A DNA stretch of 64,000 nt. Source: an uncultured Prevotella sp. (GTDB lineage: Bacteria > Bacteroidota > Bacteroidia > Bacteroidales > Bacteroidaceae). Each line of letters opens with the position of its first letter. Positions within the stretch are counted from its first letter, which is position 1. The notes beneath the pieces were generated by a model. That model was not told the DNA's origin and did no database searches. It saw only the letters and a program-made list of their open reading frames with translations. Positions 50,021-58,205 of the stretch are shown here, piece by piece. The stretch spans positions 27,726-91,725 of the forward strand of contig CALBLK010000008.1 of the NCBI GenBank assembly GCA_937895845.1. Reading direction: 5' to 3'. A program made the position numbers and the translations under genes.

Positions 50021-51103
50021 TCATCCCTTTTTGTAGTGCTTGTCGTAGAATCTCTTCCTCACCACAACGCCGGGAAAAGTCTTCTTGCGGATTTGCACCT
50101 CCACCTCGGTGCCCAGCTTGGCCCAGCGGCTGTCGACAAGCGCCATGCAGACGCTCTTGTCCGTGGAGATGGTGTGGTAGCCTGTGGTCACCTCGCCGAT
50201 GGGCTGTCCGTCCTTGAGCACGGTGTAGCCGTGGCGCGGTATGGCCTTTCCGGCCAGTTCGATGCCCACGAGCTTGCGGTCCACGCCCTGCTCCTTCTGC
50301 GCCACGAGGGCCTCGCGGCCGATGAACTCGGCCTTGTCGAGCTTGCAGAACATCCCCAGCCCGGCCATCACCGGCGAGATGTCGGCCGACAGCTCGTCGC
50401 CGTAGAGCGGCAGCCCCACCTCGAAGCGCAGCGTGTCGCGGCAGCCCAGGCCGCAGGGCTTGCACCGGTGGCTGGCCATCAGCTTGTCCCACATCTGGCG
50501 GATGGCCTCGTGCGAGCCGTAAATCTCGAAGCCGTCCTCGCCTGTGTAGCCTGTGCGGCTCACAATGAGGTTGCCGATCACCTTCGAGGTGTAGAAGGTC
50601 AGCTCGCTGCACGGCAGCCCCAGCACCTGCTCGACCACCTGCTCGGCCTCGGGCCCCTGTACAGCCAGCTGCCCGTAGAAGTCGGAGCGGTTCTCGAGGT
50701 CAATGTCAAAGCCGTCGGCATGACCGGTCATCCAGGCCCAGTCCTTGTCGATGTTGGCCGCGTTGACAACGATGAAGAAGTCGTTGTCGCCCATCTTGTA
50801 AACCAGCAGGTCGTCCACCGTGCCGCCGTTCTCATAGAGCATCATGCCATAGAGAATCTTGCCGGGGGCCATGCCCGACACGTTGTTGGTAAAGATGTGG
50901 TTCACGTAGCGTTCGGCGTCGGGGCCCTTGACGGTCACCTCGCCCATGTGTGACACGTCGAACACGCCGCAGGCCGTCCTCACGGCCATGTGCTCGTCCT
51001 TGATGTCGGTGTATTGGATAGGCATGTCAAAGCCGCCGAACGGACTGATGAGCGCGCCCAGCGCCTCGTGTTTGTCATAAAGACAGGTTCTTTTGTTTGC
51101 CAT
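50021..51103 (-). CDS. gcvT: Aminomethyltransferase (T protein)
   Basis: A 360-residue tetrahydrofolate-dependent enzyme that releases ammonia and forms 5,10-methylene-THF. Signatures: FGGFDMPIQYTDIKDEHMAVR (key MPIQY), GVFDVSHMGE, the folate-binding Asp in GGTVDDLLVYKM, TGYTGEDGFEIY and CRDTLRFEVGLPLYG. The ATG at 51103 follows the lplA stop by 40 bases. It is the second gene of the operon. Confidence 0.96.
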   Translation of the reverse strand: MANKRTCLYDKHEALGALISPFGGFDMPIQYTDIKDEHMAVRTACGVFDVSHMGEVTVKGPDAERYVNHIFTNNVSGMAPGKILYGMMLYENGGTVDDLLVYKMGDNDFFIVVNAANIDKDWAWMTGHADGFDIDLENRSDFYGQLAVQGPEAEQVVEQVLGLPCSELTFYTSKVIGNLIVSRTGYTGEDGFEIYGSHEAIRQMWDKLMASHRCKPCGLGCRDTLRFEVGLPLYGDELSADISPVMAGLGMFCKLDKAEFIGREALVAQKEQGVDRKLVGIELAGKAIPRHGYTVLKDGQPIGEVTTGYHTISTDKSVCMALVDSRWAKLGTEVEVQIRKKTFPGVVVRKRFYDKHYKKG

Positions 51104-51143
51104 AGGTCTGTTGGTATTGTTGTTTCCGTTGTTCAGATGCCGT

Positions 51144-52118
51144 TCATTGCGCCAGCACAAGACTGACGAAGTCCTCCTTTTTCAGGTTCATCACCAGGTC
51201 GTCCAGCCTGTCGGGCACGGCGCGCTCCACGGCCTCGCGCTCCAGCGCCACGCCCCTGAGGTGGCTGAGCAGGCGGCGGTCAATGTCGCCCAGCAGGAAG
51301 AAGTCGCCAACAAGGTTGGCGGCCCTGACCACGCTGTTCTTGATTTCCATGCGCAGCTCGAGGTCGCCCACGCCCTCGATGCGCCGGCGGCGCACCACGG
51401 AGTAGCGCGGGTTGTTGCCATAGACAAACTCCGGCGACAGGTACTCGCGCTCAATCTCCCGGATGGCCGCCACGTCGGCCCGGGTGAGCCGCACCTCGCC
51501 GTCACACAGGTTGGCGCGGACAAAGGCCTTGAACGTTTCAAGGTCAGCCGTGGTATAGTCCTTGAGCAGGGCTATCCGCTGGCGCACGCTCTCAATGCCC
51601 TTGCTCAGCAGCTTCTCGCCCGTGGGGGTGATGGCCCCCACCATGTTGGCCATGTCGGTATCATAGAGCATGGTGCCATGCACAATGTTGCGCCCGGGCA
51701 CATGGTAGAAGGCGTTGCCCGACACCTTGCGGTCGCCAATCATGATGTCGTTGCGCCCGCCGCCGCGGGCGTCGACCCCCAGCTTGCGGAGCACCAGCAC
51801 CACCATGTTGATATAGCGGTTGTAGGTGAGGTTCACGTTGTCGTCGCTGGTGACATACGAGAACATCACGTTGTTCATGTCGGCATACACGCAGCCCCCG
51901 CCGCTCTTGCGCCTGTAAGTAAGGATGTTGTGCTGCTTGCAGTAGTCAAGGTTAACCTCGTTCTCGATAAGCTGGTTGCGCCCGAAGATGACACTCGGCT
52001 CCACCTGCCACATAAAGAAGCAGTCGTCTTCGCTGACCGTGCGCGCCACATACTCCTCCATGGCCAGATAGAAGGAGAGGCGCTGGGTGCCCAGTCCGGG
52101 GAGTGCTATATATTTCAT
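51144..52118 (-). CDS. lplA: Lipoate--protein ligase
   Basis: A 324-residue ligase that attaches lipoate (or octanoate) via lipoyl-AMP to GcvH. It has the LplA signatures QVEPSVIFGRNQ, TYRRKSGGGCVYADMNNVMFS (RKSGGGCVY motif), the Lys in GDRKVSGNAFYH, and a C-terminal accessory domain (NPRYSVVRR). As the first gene of the glycine cleavage operon, its product would charge the H protein encoded two genes downstream. This makes the pathway independent of endogenous LipB-type lipoylation. The ATG at 52118 lies 27 bases after a -7 box. Confidence 0.94.
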   Translation of the reverse strand: MKYIALPGLGTQRLSFYLAMEEYVARTVSEDDCFFMWQVEPSVIFGRNQLIENEVNLDYCKQHNILTYRRKSGGGCVYADMNNVMFSYVTSDDNVNLTYNRYINMVVLVLRKLGVDARGGGRNDIMIGDRKVSGNAFYHVPGRNIVHGTMLYDTDMANMVGAITPTGEKLLSKGIESVRQRIALLKDYTTADLETFKAFVRANLCDGEVRLTRADVAAIREIEREYLSPEFVYGNNPRYSVVRRRRIEGVGDLELRMEIKNSVVRAANLVGDFFLLGDIDRRLLSHLRGVALEREAVERAVPDRLDDLVMNLKKEDFVSLVLAQ

Positions 52119-52144
52119 AAAAGCTGTCGTCTGCTAACCATCTG

Positions 52145-52152
52145 CAAATATA
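52145..52152 (-). promoter_or_regulatory. Candidate -7 box of the glycine cleavage operon
   Basis: The minus strand reads TATATTTG (TAnnTTTG), 26 bases upstream of the lplA ATG, in an AT-rich stretch unlike the surrounding DNA. No convincing -33 TTTG and no glycine riboswitch fold was recognised. Confidence 0.55.
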
Positions 52153-52236
52153 TCAAATAAATATGTAATCCTGTCGGAAAAGCCGTTTTTTTTGAGCCAC
52201 AACTCAAAAATAGCCGCAGGGCGCCCGGCGCCTTCG

Positions 52237-52881
52237 TCACGCGCCTTCCAGCTCCCCCTGCCCTTTCGGGGCGTAGGTCTGGAACACGATGGCGACACCG
52301 TCTGCGCGCAGGGAAAAGCTGCTGCCGGCAGCCTCGTTGAGCGTGCCCTGCCACAGTTCGGGCCAGGCGCTGGCGGGCCAGCGCAGTCCTTCGCCGGACA
52401 GGTGCGCGCACGACACGTTGAAGAGGCTCACCTGCTGGCGCGGAAAGGAGCCGAGCGTGACAGTGCCCGTAATGGGGGTGAACACGCCATGGTCGGTGAA
52501 CAGGCGCGGGCGCACGCCGAAGTCGCGCAGGTAGCGGGCCATCAGAAAGATGTTGGCCAGCGTGTGGTCCTCGCGCCCGCCGGTGGCCGCCACATAGTCG
52601 AGGCTGCGGAAGCCCCGGGCAACGCAGAAGCGCGTGGCCTTGGTCAGGTCGTTGTCGTCCTGCTCGGCCACCAGGTGGAGGATGCCGGCAAGGCGTGCGC
52701 GCAGCGGCGGCGGCAGGGAGTCGCCGTCGCCCACAACGGCATCGGGCTGCAAGCCGTGGGCCAGGGCCTGGGCGGCGGCGCCGTCGCAGCAGCACAGGAA
52801 GGGGGCGCGGGCCAGCACCGAGAGGGGTGTGGCATGGGTGGGGTAGCTGCCATTGGCAAGCACAACTGCCGGTGCGCTCAT
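52237..52881 (-). CDS. Thiamine pyrophosphokinase
   Basis: A 214-residue enzyme converting thiamine to TPP with ATP. Family features: VVLANGSYPTHATPLSVL, CCDGAAAQALAHGLQPDAVVGDGDS (DG and GDGDS acid residues), EQDDNDLTKATRF with the catalytic DxND-type motif and ATGGREDHTLANIFL. A C-terminal TPK thiamine-binding beta domain follows. The upstream in-frame extension to 53028 is antisense to nothing conserved; the ATG at 52881 overlaps the PnuT stop (ATGA). As the last gene of a TPP-riboswitch operon it traps imported thiamine as TPP. In Bacteroides the equivalent gene is called tnr3. Confidence 0.93.
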   Translation of the reverse strand: MSAPAVVLANGSYPTHATPLSVLARAPFLCCCDGAAAQALAHGLQPDAVVGDGDSLPPPLRARLAGILHLVAEQDDNDLTKATRFCVARGFRSLDYVAATGGREDHTLANIFLMARYLRDFGVRPRLFTDHGVFTPITGTVTLGSFPRQQVSLFNVSCAHLSGEGLRWPASAWPELWQGTLNEAAGSSFSLRADGVAIVFQTYAPKGQGELEGA

Positions 52882-53519
52882 GGCTGTACGCTCATCATCC
52901 GTTTCCACTTGAAATATCCGGCAACGGCAATCACGGTGTACAGGCCGTAGAGGCCGGCCTTGAAGGGAATGCCCTTGCCAATGTAGAGGTAGAAGCACAC
53001 GGCATCCACCAGAATCCAGAACAGCCACTGCTCAATGTACTTGCGGGCGAGGGCCCACAGGCCCACAAAGCTCAGTGCGTTGGTGAAGGCGTCGAGCAGG
53101 GGGACGGTGCTGTTGGTCCAGGTGACCAATATATAATAGGTGGCGGCCCATGCGGCGAAGAAGAACACAGCCACCGGGAGATAGCGGCCGGCGGGCATGT
53201 GGGTGATGGGCAGCACAGCCGGGCGGGCCGTTCCGGCAGCCGGGACGGCAGCCGCGCTGCCGCCCTTTCGGAACAGGGAGCGGAGCCGCGTGCCGTAGCG
53301 CCACGCCACGTAGCCGTAGATGCCGGCCACGGTGTAGTAGACGGCCATGCCGGCATCGCCATACAGGCCGTGGGTCCAGTAGAGGTAGATGTCCATGGCC
53401 GGCATGATGACACTCACGAGCCACAGCGCTATGCTTGCCCTGTACTCCAGCCAGAGATAGAGCAGGCCCAGCGCTGTGGTGGTGATGTCGAGCCAGTGGA
53501 CTGACAGGTAGTCAGACAT
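52878..53519 (-). CDS. pnuT: PnuC-family transporter, predicted thiamine permease (PnuT)
   Basis: A 213-residue inner-membrane protein with about seven hydrophobic helices. The fold is that of PnuC: LGLLYLWLEYRASIALWLVS, GDAGMAVYYTVAGIYGYVAW, SFVGLWALARKYIEQWLFWI. A homology search would call it a nicotinamide riboside transporter. The operon context (TPP riboswitch, TonB receptor, thiamine pyrophosphokinase) says the substrate is thiamine, as shown for PnuT in related Bacteroides. A ~25-residue hydrophilic insert (about residues 80-105, rich in Ala/Pro/Gly) in the middle loop is unusual. The ATG at 53519 is 14 bases after the receptor stop. Confidence 0.9.
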   Translation of the reverse strand: MSDYLSVHWLDITTTALGLLYLWLEYRASIALWLVSVIMPAMDIYLYWTHGLYGDAGMAVYYTVAGIYGYVAWRYGTRLRSLFRKGGSAAAVPAAGTARPAVLPITHMPAGRYLPVAVFFFAAWAATYYILVTWTNSTVPLLDAFTNALSFVGLWALARKYIEQWLFWILVDAVCFYLYIGKGIPFKAGLYGLYTVIAVAGYFKWKRMMSVQP

Positions 53520-53533
53520 GGTGCACAGTGGTG

Positions 53534-55876
53534 TTAGAACCTCAGGGTGAGGTTGCCCATCATGGTGAAGCCGGCCATCGGCACATAGGCCATGGCCTGG
53601 TGGCGCTGGCCCTTGGAGTACCATCCGTACCAGGTGTAGCCGCTCGCGGCGTAGCGGCGGCTGAAGATGTTGTTAAGGTCAAGGCCGAGCCTGACACTCT
53701 TCACACCGCAGCCCTTCTTCAGGCCGAGCGCGTAGCCCAGGCGCACGTTGGTCTGGCTGTAACAGGGCAGCGAGCGCTCCTCGCTCTCCGAGTTGTCCAC
53801 ATACTGCTTGCTCACGAAGTTGGTGTGCCAGGTGGCGCTGAGGCCGCGGTAGTGGAAGTCGACGAATCCGTTGAGGATGGCCGAGGGCGAATAGGACAGC
53901 GTGGAGTTGCTGTAGTGGTTCTTGTGAACGTAGTCGGGCGCCTCGTCCCAGCTGTCCACATACTCATCGAAGTCCTTGATCTTGTTCTTGCTCAGGGCGG
54001 CGTTGCCCTCGACCGACAGCCACGACAGCGGCGACCAGCCGGCGGTGAGCTCCACGCCCATGCGGTAGGAGCTCTTCACGTTTGTGGTGAGGGCCTCGCC
54101 GATGTCGCTCAGCTGCCCCGTCTGCACGAGCTGGTTGTCGTAGTCCATATAGTAGAAGTTGGCCCCGGCGTGCCAGCCGGCGCCCGCGAAACGGTAGCCG
54201 GTCTCCACGTCGACCACCCGCTCGCTCTTGGGATACGGATAGTTGTAGTTGTCGGTGTAGTTGTTGCGCTCCGGCTCGCGGTTGGCAATGGCCACCGAGG
54301 CGTAGGCCTTGTGGCCGCCGGCGGTATAGCTTACGCCCGCCTTGGGGTTGAAGAAGCTGAAGTCGTCGTCGATGTCGAGGCGCTGGTTGACATACTTACC
54401 GCTGTTGTCCTTGACAAACTTGTCGTTCACGCCGTCGGTCTTGTATTTCACGTAGCGGTACTGCAGGTCGGCAAACACGTTCCAGTGGCCGAGGAAGCTG
54501 TAGGCGGCCTTCACGAATCCGCTGTAATCATACTTGTCGGCATCGGAGTCGTAGTAGGTGTACTTGCCGCTGGTGCCAAAGAATTTCTTTTCCAGCTGCT
54601 CGTCGCCGATGTAGGTCAGGTAGCCCCAGTGGTTGCACGCAAACTTCTGGGCGTTGAGGCCTCCCCTCACGTCCCATCCGCCGGCCTTGAAGTTGGCGTT
54701 GTAGATGGCGCCGTAGCCGTTCTGTGTCAGCCCTTTCTTGCGTATGGCGTCGTCCTCGTAGTCCTTGTCCACGTCAAGGCCGAACTTCTTGGCAAGCGAT
54801 GTCTGGTGCTTGAGCTCCCGGTAGTAGCCGTAGCCGTAGGTGTAGTGCAGGGCGATGTGGTGGCTCCAGCGCTCGGTCGGTGTCCACACCGCCGAGAGGA
54901 TGTTGTGGTTCTGGTAGAAGTTGTCGGTGGTGCGGTCCCACTCGCTTCCGTCGCGCAGGGTGTAGCGCTGCGTGGTGTACTGTCCCTTGGCCCATGCCGC
55001 CTCGTCGTAGACCACATCCTCGACGAGCGTGTTGACGCGCCCGAGCCCCGCTTCCCACAGGTCCTTGTACGATGTGATGCCGGGGAACACGCCGCTGGTG
55101 TTGTAGTCGCTGTTGAGCACACCGTTCCAGGCCTGCCCGGTCTTTTCGAAGTTTCCGATGTTCTTGTAGCGCAGCTGGAAGTTGCCGCCCAGCCAGGTCA
55201 GCCCGCCGTAGTAGGAGCCTGAGCGGCCGCTTGTGCCGTGGATATAGCCGTCGGTGCCGGTCTCGTGGTAGGCGCCGTCAAGGATGAGGCGTCCGAACAG
55301 CAGGCCTGTGGAGAAGCTGCCGCCGGCGTTGTAGGTGTTGTAGGTGCCATAGGAGCCGGTCACCTCGGCAAAGGGCCTGGTCTCCGGGGTGGCCGTGGCC
55401 AGCGAGACGGATCCGCCGAACGCGCCGTCGCCGTTGGTCGACGAGCCCACGCCGCGCTGTATCTGCACACTGCCGAGCAGGGCGGCGTAGCTGTTCATGT
55501 TGACCCAGAACACGCACTGGTCCTCGGGCGAGTTGAGGGGAACGCCGTCAAGGGTCACGTTGATGCGGCTGTCGCCGGCACCGCGCATGCGCATGTAGGT
55601 GGCGCCGGTGCCCAGGCCGTTGTCGCTCCATGCGAGCACGCCGGGCGTGCGGGCAAAGAGGAAGGGCAGCTCACGGCCCGTGGTGGCAAAGTTCTTGAGT
55701 TCTGTCTTGTTGATGTTGGACACCGCGTAGGGCGCGTCCTTCTGCACGCGCACGCCCTTGACCACCACCTCGCCGAGCTGGTGGACGCCGGCGGTGTCAA
55801 CCTTCTGCTGGGCAATGCCTCCCTGCGCGCACATCACGCACGCGGCGGCCACTGCCACACCTTTGATTTTTTCCAT
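53534..55876 (-). CDS. TonB-dependent receptor, predicted thiamine uptake
   Basis: A 780-residue outer-membrane receptor. Signal peptide AAACVMCAQGGIAQQ, then the TonB-box-like GEVVVKGVRV, the plug domain (YAVSNINKTELKNFATTGRE, MRMRGAGDSRINVTLDGVPLN) and a 22-strand beta-barrel with C-terminal MMGNLTLRF. It lacks the SusC N-terminal extension and any SusD partner, so it is a cofactor rather than a glycan receptor. It is the first gene after the TPP riboswitch, and PnuT and thiamine pyrophosphokinase follow. The substrate is therefore predicted to be thiamine or a phosphate ester of it. Confidence 0.92.
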   Translation of the reverse strand: MEKIKGVAVAAACVMCAQGGIAQQKVDTAGVHQLGEVVVKGVRVQKDAPYAVSNINKTELKNFATTGRELPFLFARTPGVLAWSDNGLGTGATYMRMRGAGDSRINVTLDGVPLNSPEDQCVFWVNMNSYAALLGSVQIQRGVGSSTNGDGAFGGSVSLATATPETRPFAEVTGSYGTYNTYNAGGSFSTGLLFGRLILDGAYHETGTDGYIHGTSGRSGSYYGGLTWLGGNFQLRYKNIGNFEKTGQAWNGVLNSDYNTSGVFPGITSYKDLWEAGLGRVNTLVEDVVYDEAAWAKGQYTTQRYTLRDGSEWDRTTDNFYQNHNILSAVWTPTERWSHHIALHYTYGYGYYRELKHQTSLAKKFGLDVDKDYEDDAIRKKGLTQNGYGAIYNANFKAGGWDVRGGLNAQKFACNHWGYLTYIGDEQLEKKFFGTSGKYTYYDSDADKYDYSGFVKAAYSFLGHWNVFADLQYRYVKYKTDGVNDKFVKDNSGKYVNQRLDIDDDFSFFNPKAGVSYTAGGHKAYASVAIANREPERNNYTDNYNYPYPKSERVVDVETGYRFAGAGWHAGANFYYMDYDNQLVQTGQLSDIGEALTTNVKSSYRMGVELTAGWSPLSWLSVEGNAALSKNKIKDFDEYVDSWDEAPDYVHKNHYSNSTLSYSPSAILNGFVDFHYRGLSATWHTNFVSKQYVDNSESEERSLPCYSQTNVRLGYALGLKKGCGVKSVRLGLDLNNIFSRRYAASGYTWYGWYSKGQRHQAMAYVPMAGFTMMGNLTLRF

Positions 55877-55920
55877 TGTGCTTGGTTTTTACACTTTATT
55901 AAAACAATAAAGGGGGAAAA

Positions 55921-56002
55921 GTTATCCTAATCACTACGCCGGCATTATCCGGATCAGCTTGCGGGTATGTTCTCAGCATCTGCAACAGCAGTAGCACCCC
56001 TT
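55921..56002 (-). ncRNA. TPP riboswitch (THI element)
   Basis: The minus strand contains the conserved blocks in order: GGGGTGC (56000-55994), CTGAGAACATACCC (55975-55962 region), GCTGATCCGGATAATGCC and GGCGTAG. These are the pyrimidine- and pyrophosphate-sensing cores of the thiamine pyrophosphate aptamer. It lies 45 bases upstream of the receptor ATG and just after a consensus promoter. No intrinsic terminator follows, so control of translation is more likely than attenuation (inference). Confidence 0.95.
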
Positions 56003-56027
56003 TGGCCGGCCGTTTGCCGGCTGGGTG

Positions 56028-56058
56028 CAAAATTACTACTTTTCGCCCAGTCTGCAAA
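56028..56058 (-). promoter_or_regulatory. Promoter of the thiamine operon
   Basis: Minus strand TTTG (56058-56055), a 19-base spacer, TAATTTTG (56035-56028): an exact Bacteroidetes promoter. The predicted transcription start near 56020 is about 20 bases before the riboswitch. Confidence 0.85.
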
Positions 56059-56080
56059 ATTTTCGGACGGCAGTTTTCAG

Positions 56081-56212
56081 ACGGCCACTTTTGGCTTGCC
56101 AAACGGTGCGTTTCATGCTGCGAAACGCACCGTTTGGCACTGCGACATGGGCCGTTTGGCCTGCCAGAACAGGCCGTTCGGCAGCACGAAACGGGCCGTC
56201 TGGCAAGACGAT
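56081..56212. repeat. 22-bp tandem palindromic array C (6 units)
   Basis: Units of exactly 22 bases start at 56081, 56103, 56125, 56147, 56169 and 56191, with degenerate sequence to 56225. Perfect inverted arms: 56097-56114 with 56122-56139 (TGCCAAACGGTGCGTTTC and its complement, 7-base loop), and GGCCGTCTGGC (56194-56204) with 56215-56225. It lies between the thiamine promoter and the DMT exporter's 3' end. Units 2, 3, 4 and 5 correspond in order to units 1, 2, 4 and 5 of array B. Apart from this, 56226-56327 shows nothing. Confidence 0.88.
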
Positions 56213-56327
56213 GCGCCAGACGGCCTGTTTCGGAGGCGGGAAGAAGGCGTTGCCGGGAATGAGAAAAGGTGTTGCCGGGCGCGCGACAAGGAGGTTCTGC
56301 GCGGATGGCGCAAGGGGCCGCGGAAAG

Positions 56328-57242
56328 CTATCCGTCGGTGGCCACCCGCTTCTTCGACTTGGTGACCAGCCACACCCCGGAGCACACCAGCACCACGGCC
56401 AGGGCGTGGGTCAGCTGGAACACGCCGAGGCCCATCATGACGCTGACGGCCACGGACACCATGGGCTGCACGTAGTTGTAGACGCTCACCACCGTGGGGC
56501 GCAGGGTGTGCTGGCCCACCATGGTGAGGATGTAGCACGCGTAGGTGCCCATCACCACCACATAGGCGGTCTCCCAGAGGGTGCCCGCAGGGACAGCCGG
56601 CCAGTCGACGGCGGCCAGGTGGCGGGCCGAGAAGGGCAGAATCAAGAGCGTGGCATAGGTGAACATCCACTTGTTGACGGTAATCACGGAGTGGCGGCGG
56701 ATGAGGCCGCGGAACAGGGACAGGTAGAGGGCGAACGAGAGCTGGGCGAAGAGGCAGAGCAGGTCGCCGCGGATGTCGCCCGCACGGCTGCTCACGGCGC
56801 TGGCGCTGGAGAGGATGAGGATGATGGCGCCGCTGCACCCCATGACCACGCCGGCAGCCTTCTTGCCGGTGACGGGCTCCTTGAGGATGAGCGCCGAGAG
56901 CACCATGGCGAAGATGGGCATCGAGGTGGTGCAGATGCTCGCGTTGATGGGCGAGGTCACACTCAGCCCGATGGTGTAGCAGCACTGGTTGAACACAAGG
57001 CCGAACAGGGAGGCGAAGAAGAACAGGCCGAGGTCGCGGCGCGACACGGGCTCGCGCTTGACAAACAGGGAGGTCACCCAGAAGAGCAGGGCTGCGCCGG
57101 CCACGCGGAAGCTGACCAGGTCGACCCCGCCGAGGCCGTGGGTCATGGCATCCTTGCCCAGAGGGGCCATCAGCCCCCAGAAGGCACAGGCAAAAAACAT
57201 GCACAGGTGCGCTACAAGCACGCGTTTGTTATCCATAATCAT
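56328..57242 (-). CDS. DMT superfamily (EamA) transporter
   Basis: A 304-residue inner-membrane protein with ten predicted helices arranged as two EamA repeats. The first runs from ACAFWGLMAPLGKDAM to ALILKEPVTGKKAAGV, the second from LFAQLSFALYLSLFRGLI to VLVCSGVWLV. The conserved LKEPVT in the first repeat is present. Such proteins usually export amino acids or metabolites, but the substrate cannot be told from sequence. It is divergent from the ATPase/DUF4435 pair, with a -7-like TAATTTTG at 57265-57272. Two ATGs (57242, 57236) are possible. Confidence 0.9.
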   Translation of the reverse strand: MIMDNKRVLVAHLCMFFACAFWGLMAPLGKDAMTHGLGGVDLVSFRVAGAALLFWVTSLFVKREPVSRRDLGLFFFASLFGLVFNQCCYTIGLSVTSPINASICTTSMPIFAMVLSALILKEPVTGKKAAGVVMGCSGAIILILSSASAVSSRAGDIRGDLLCLFAQLSFALYLSLFRGLIRRHSVITVNKWMFTYATLLILPFSARHLAAVDWPAVPAGTLWETAYVVVMGTYACYILTMVGQHTLRPTVVSVYNYVQPMVSVAVSVMMGLGVFQLTHALAVVLVCSGVWLVTKSKKRVATDG

Positions 57243-57264
57243 CTTTTCTTTTGAAAAACCGGTG

Positions 57265-57272
57265 CAAAATTA
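57265..57272 (-). promoter_or_regulatory. Candidate -7 box of the DMT gene
   Basis: Minus strand TAATTTTG, 23 bases upstream of the ATG at 57242; no clear -33 box. Confidence 0.45.
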
Positions 57273-57295
57273 CGCATTTATTGTGGATAAATCGC

Positions 57296-57303
57296 TATAT
57301 TTG
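57296..57303 (+). promoter_or_regulatory. Candidate -7 box of the ATPase-DUF4435 pair
   Basis: TATATTTG matches TAnnTTTG, 49 bases upstream of the ATG at 57353. It excludes the upstream in-frame ATG at 57251 as the start. Confidence 0.55.
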
Positions 57304-57352
57304 CGATGAAGAAACACCCCCCTGGCGGGGGACACACAGAAAGGAAGGCATC

Positions 57353-58174
57353 ATGGTACAGAAATACGCTGACTGCATCAAGCAGATTGAGATTGACGCG
57401 CTGTGGAGCGGGCAGAAGCACATCGTGTGGAACCTGGACCCCAAGGTGAACATTCTCAGCGGCATCAACGGCGTGGGCAAGAGCACCATCCTCAACAAGG
57501 TGGTGCGCGGCCTCGTCAAGGGTGGCGAGTTCTCCAACAGCATGCTGCCGGGCGTGCGCATCAAGGTGGCGCCCGAAGGGGCCACGATGGTGCGCTACGA
57601 CATGATACGCAGCTTCGACCGGCCGCTGGTGTCGGGCGACTCGGTGAGCAAGATTGTCGACGCGTCGGTGACCACCGAGCTTGACTGGCAGCTCTACCAG
57701 CTGCAGCGCAAGTACCTGGACTACCAGGTGAACATCGGCAACCGCATCATCGAGGTGCTGCGGCAGGGAGGGCCGGACGCCGCCGGGGAGGCCGGACGCA
57801 TCTCGGCCTCCAAGCAGAAGTTCCAAGACCTCATTGACCAGCTGTTTGCCGAGACGGGCAAGAAGCTCATCCGCTCGAAAAACGAGATTGCCTTCACGCA
57901 GATTGGCGAGGAGCTGACACCCTACCAGCTGTCGAGCGGCGAGAAGCAGATGCTGGTCATCCTGCTCACCGTGCTCATCGAGGACAACCGCCACTACGCA
58001 CTCTTCATGGACGAGCCTGAGGTGAGCCTGCACATCGAATGGCAGCAGCGGCTCATCGAGATGATTCTGGACCTGAACCCCAACGTGCAGATCATCCTCA
58101 CCACCCACTCGCCGGCGGTCATCATGAACGGCTGGATGGACAAGGTGACCGAGGTGAGCGACATCACGCAATGA
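57353..58174 (+). CDS. ABC-type/AAA ATPase, AriA-like partner of DUF4435
   Basis: A compact 273-residue soluble ATPase. Walker A is SGINGVGKSTILNK (Gly37-Thr45), the ABC signature is YQLSSGEKQMLVILL, Walker B ALFMDEPEVSLHIEWQ, and the H-loop ILTTHSPAVIM. It lacks transmembrane or transporter parts. The N-terminal DALWSGQKHIVWNLDPKVNILSG resembles the SMC/OLD-type AAA_15/AAA_21 group. It is followed at once by a DUF4435 gene. ATPase plus DUF4435 is the architecture of the PARIS anti-phage system (AriA + AriB) and of split OLD-type nucleases. The lid region between Walker A and signature is short. Defence function is an inference from pairing and motifs. Confidence 0.85.
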   Translation: MVQKYADCIKQIEIDALWSGQKHIVWNLDPKVNILSGINGVGKSTILNKVVRGLVKGGEFSNSMLPGVRIKVAPEGATMVRYDMIRSFDRPLVSGDSVSKIVDASVTTELDWQLYQLQRKYLDYQVNIGNRIIEVLRQGGPDAAGEAGRISASKQKFQDLIDQLFAETGKKLIRSKNEIAFTQIGEELTPYQLSSGEKQMLVILLTVLIEDNRHYALFMDEPEVSLHIEWQQRLIEMILDLNPNVQIILTTHSPAVIMNGWMDKVTEVSDITQ

Positions 58175-58205
58175 TGAATGATGAATGCGGAATGTGGAAT
58201 GCGAC
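58171..58205 (+). repeat. Degenerate 7-bp tandem repeat, five ATG-bearing units
   Basis: ATGATGA, ATGATGA, ATGCGGA, ATGTGGA, ATGCGAC in direct succession. It covers the ATPase stop codon and the DUF4435 start region. Because 7 is not a multiple of 3, the ATGs fall in different frames; those at 58178, 58181 and 58199 are in the DUF4435 frame. Confidence 0.75.

Noticed and set aside
52119..52236. Glycine riboswitch before the gcv operon
   Set aside because: Only a -7 box and an AT-rich leader of 26 bases are available before the lplA ATG; no aptamer-sized conserved structure is seen.
53534..55876. SusC-like glycan receptor
   Set aside because: No N-terminal carboxypeptidase-like extension and no SusD partner; it sits behind a TPP riboswitch with thiamine genes.
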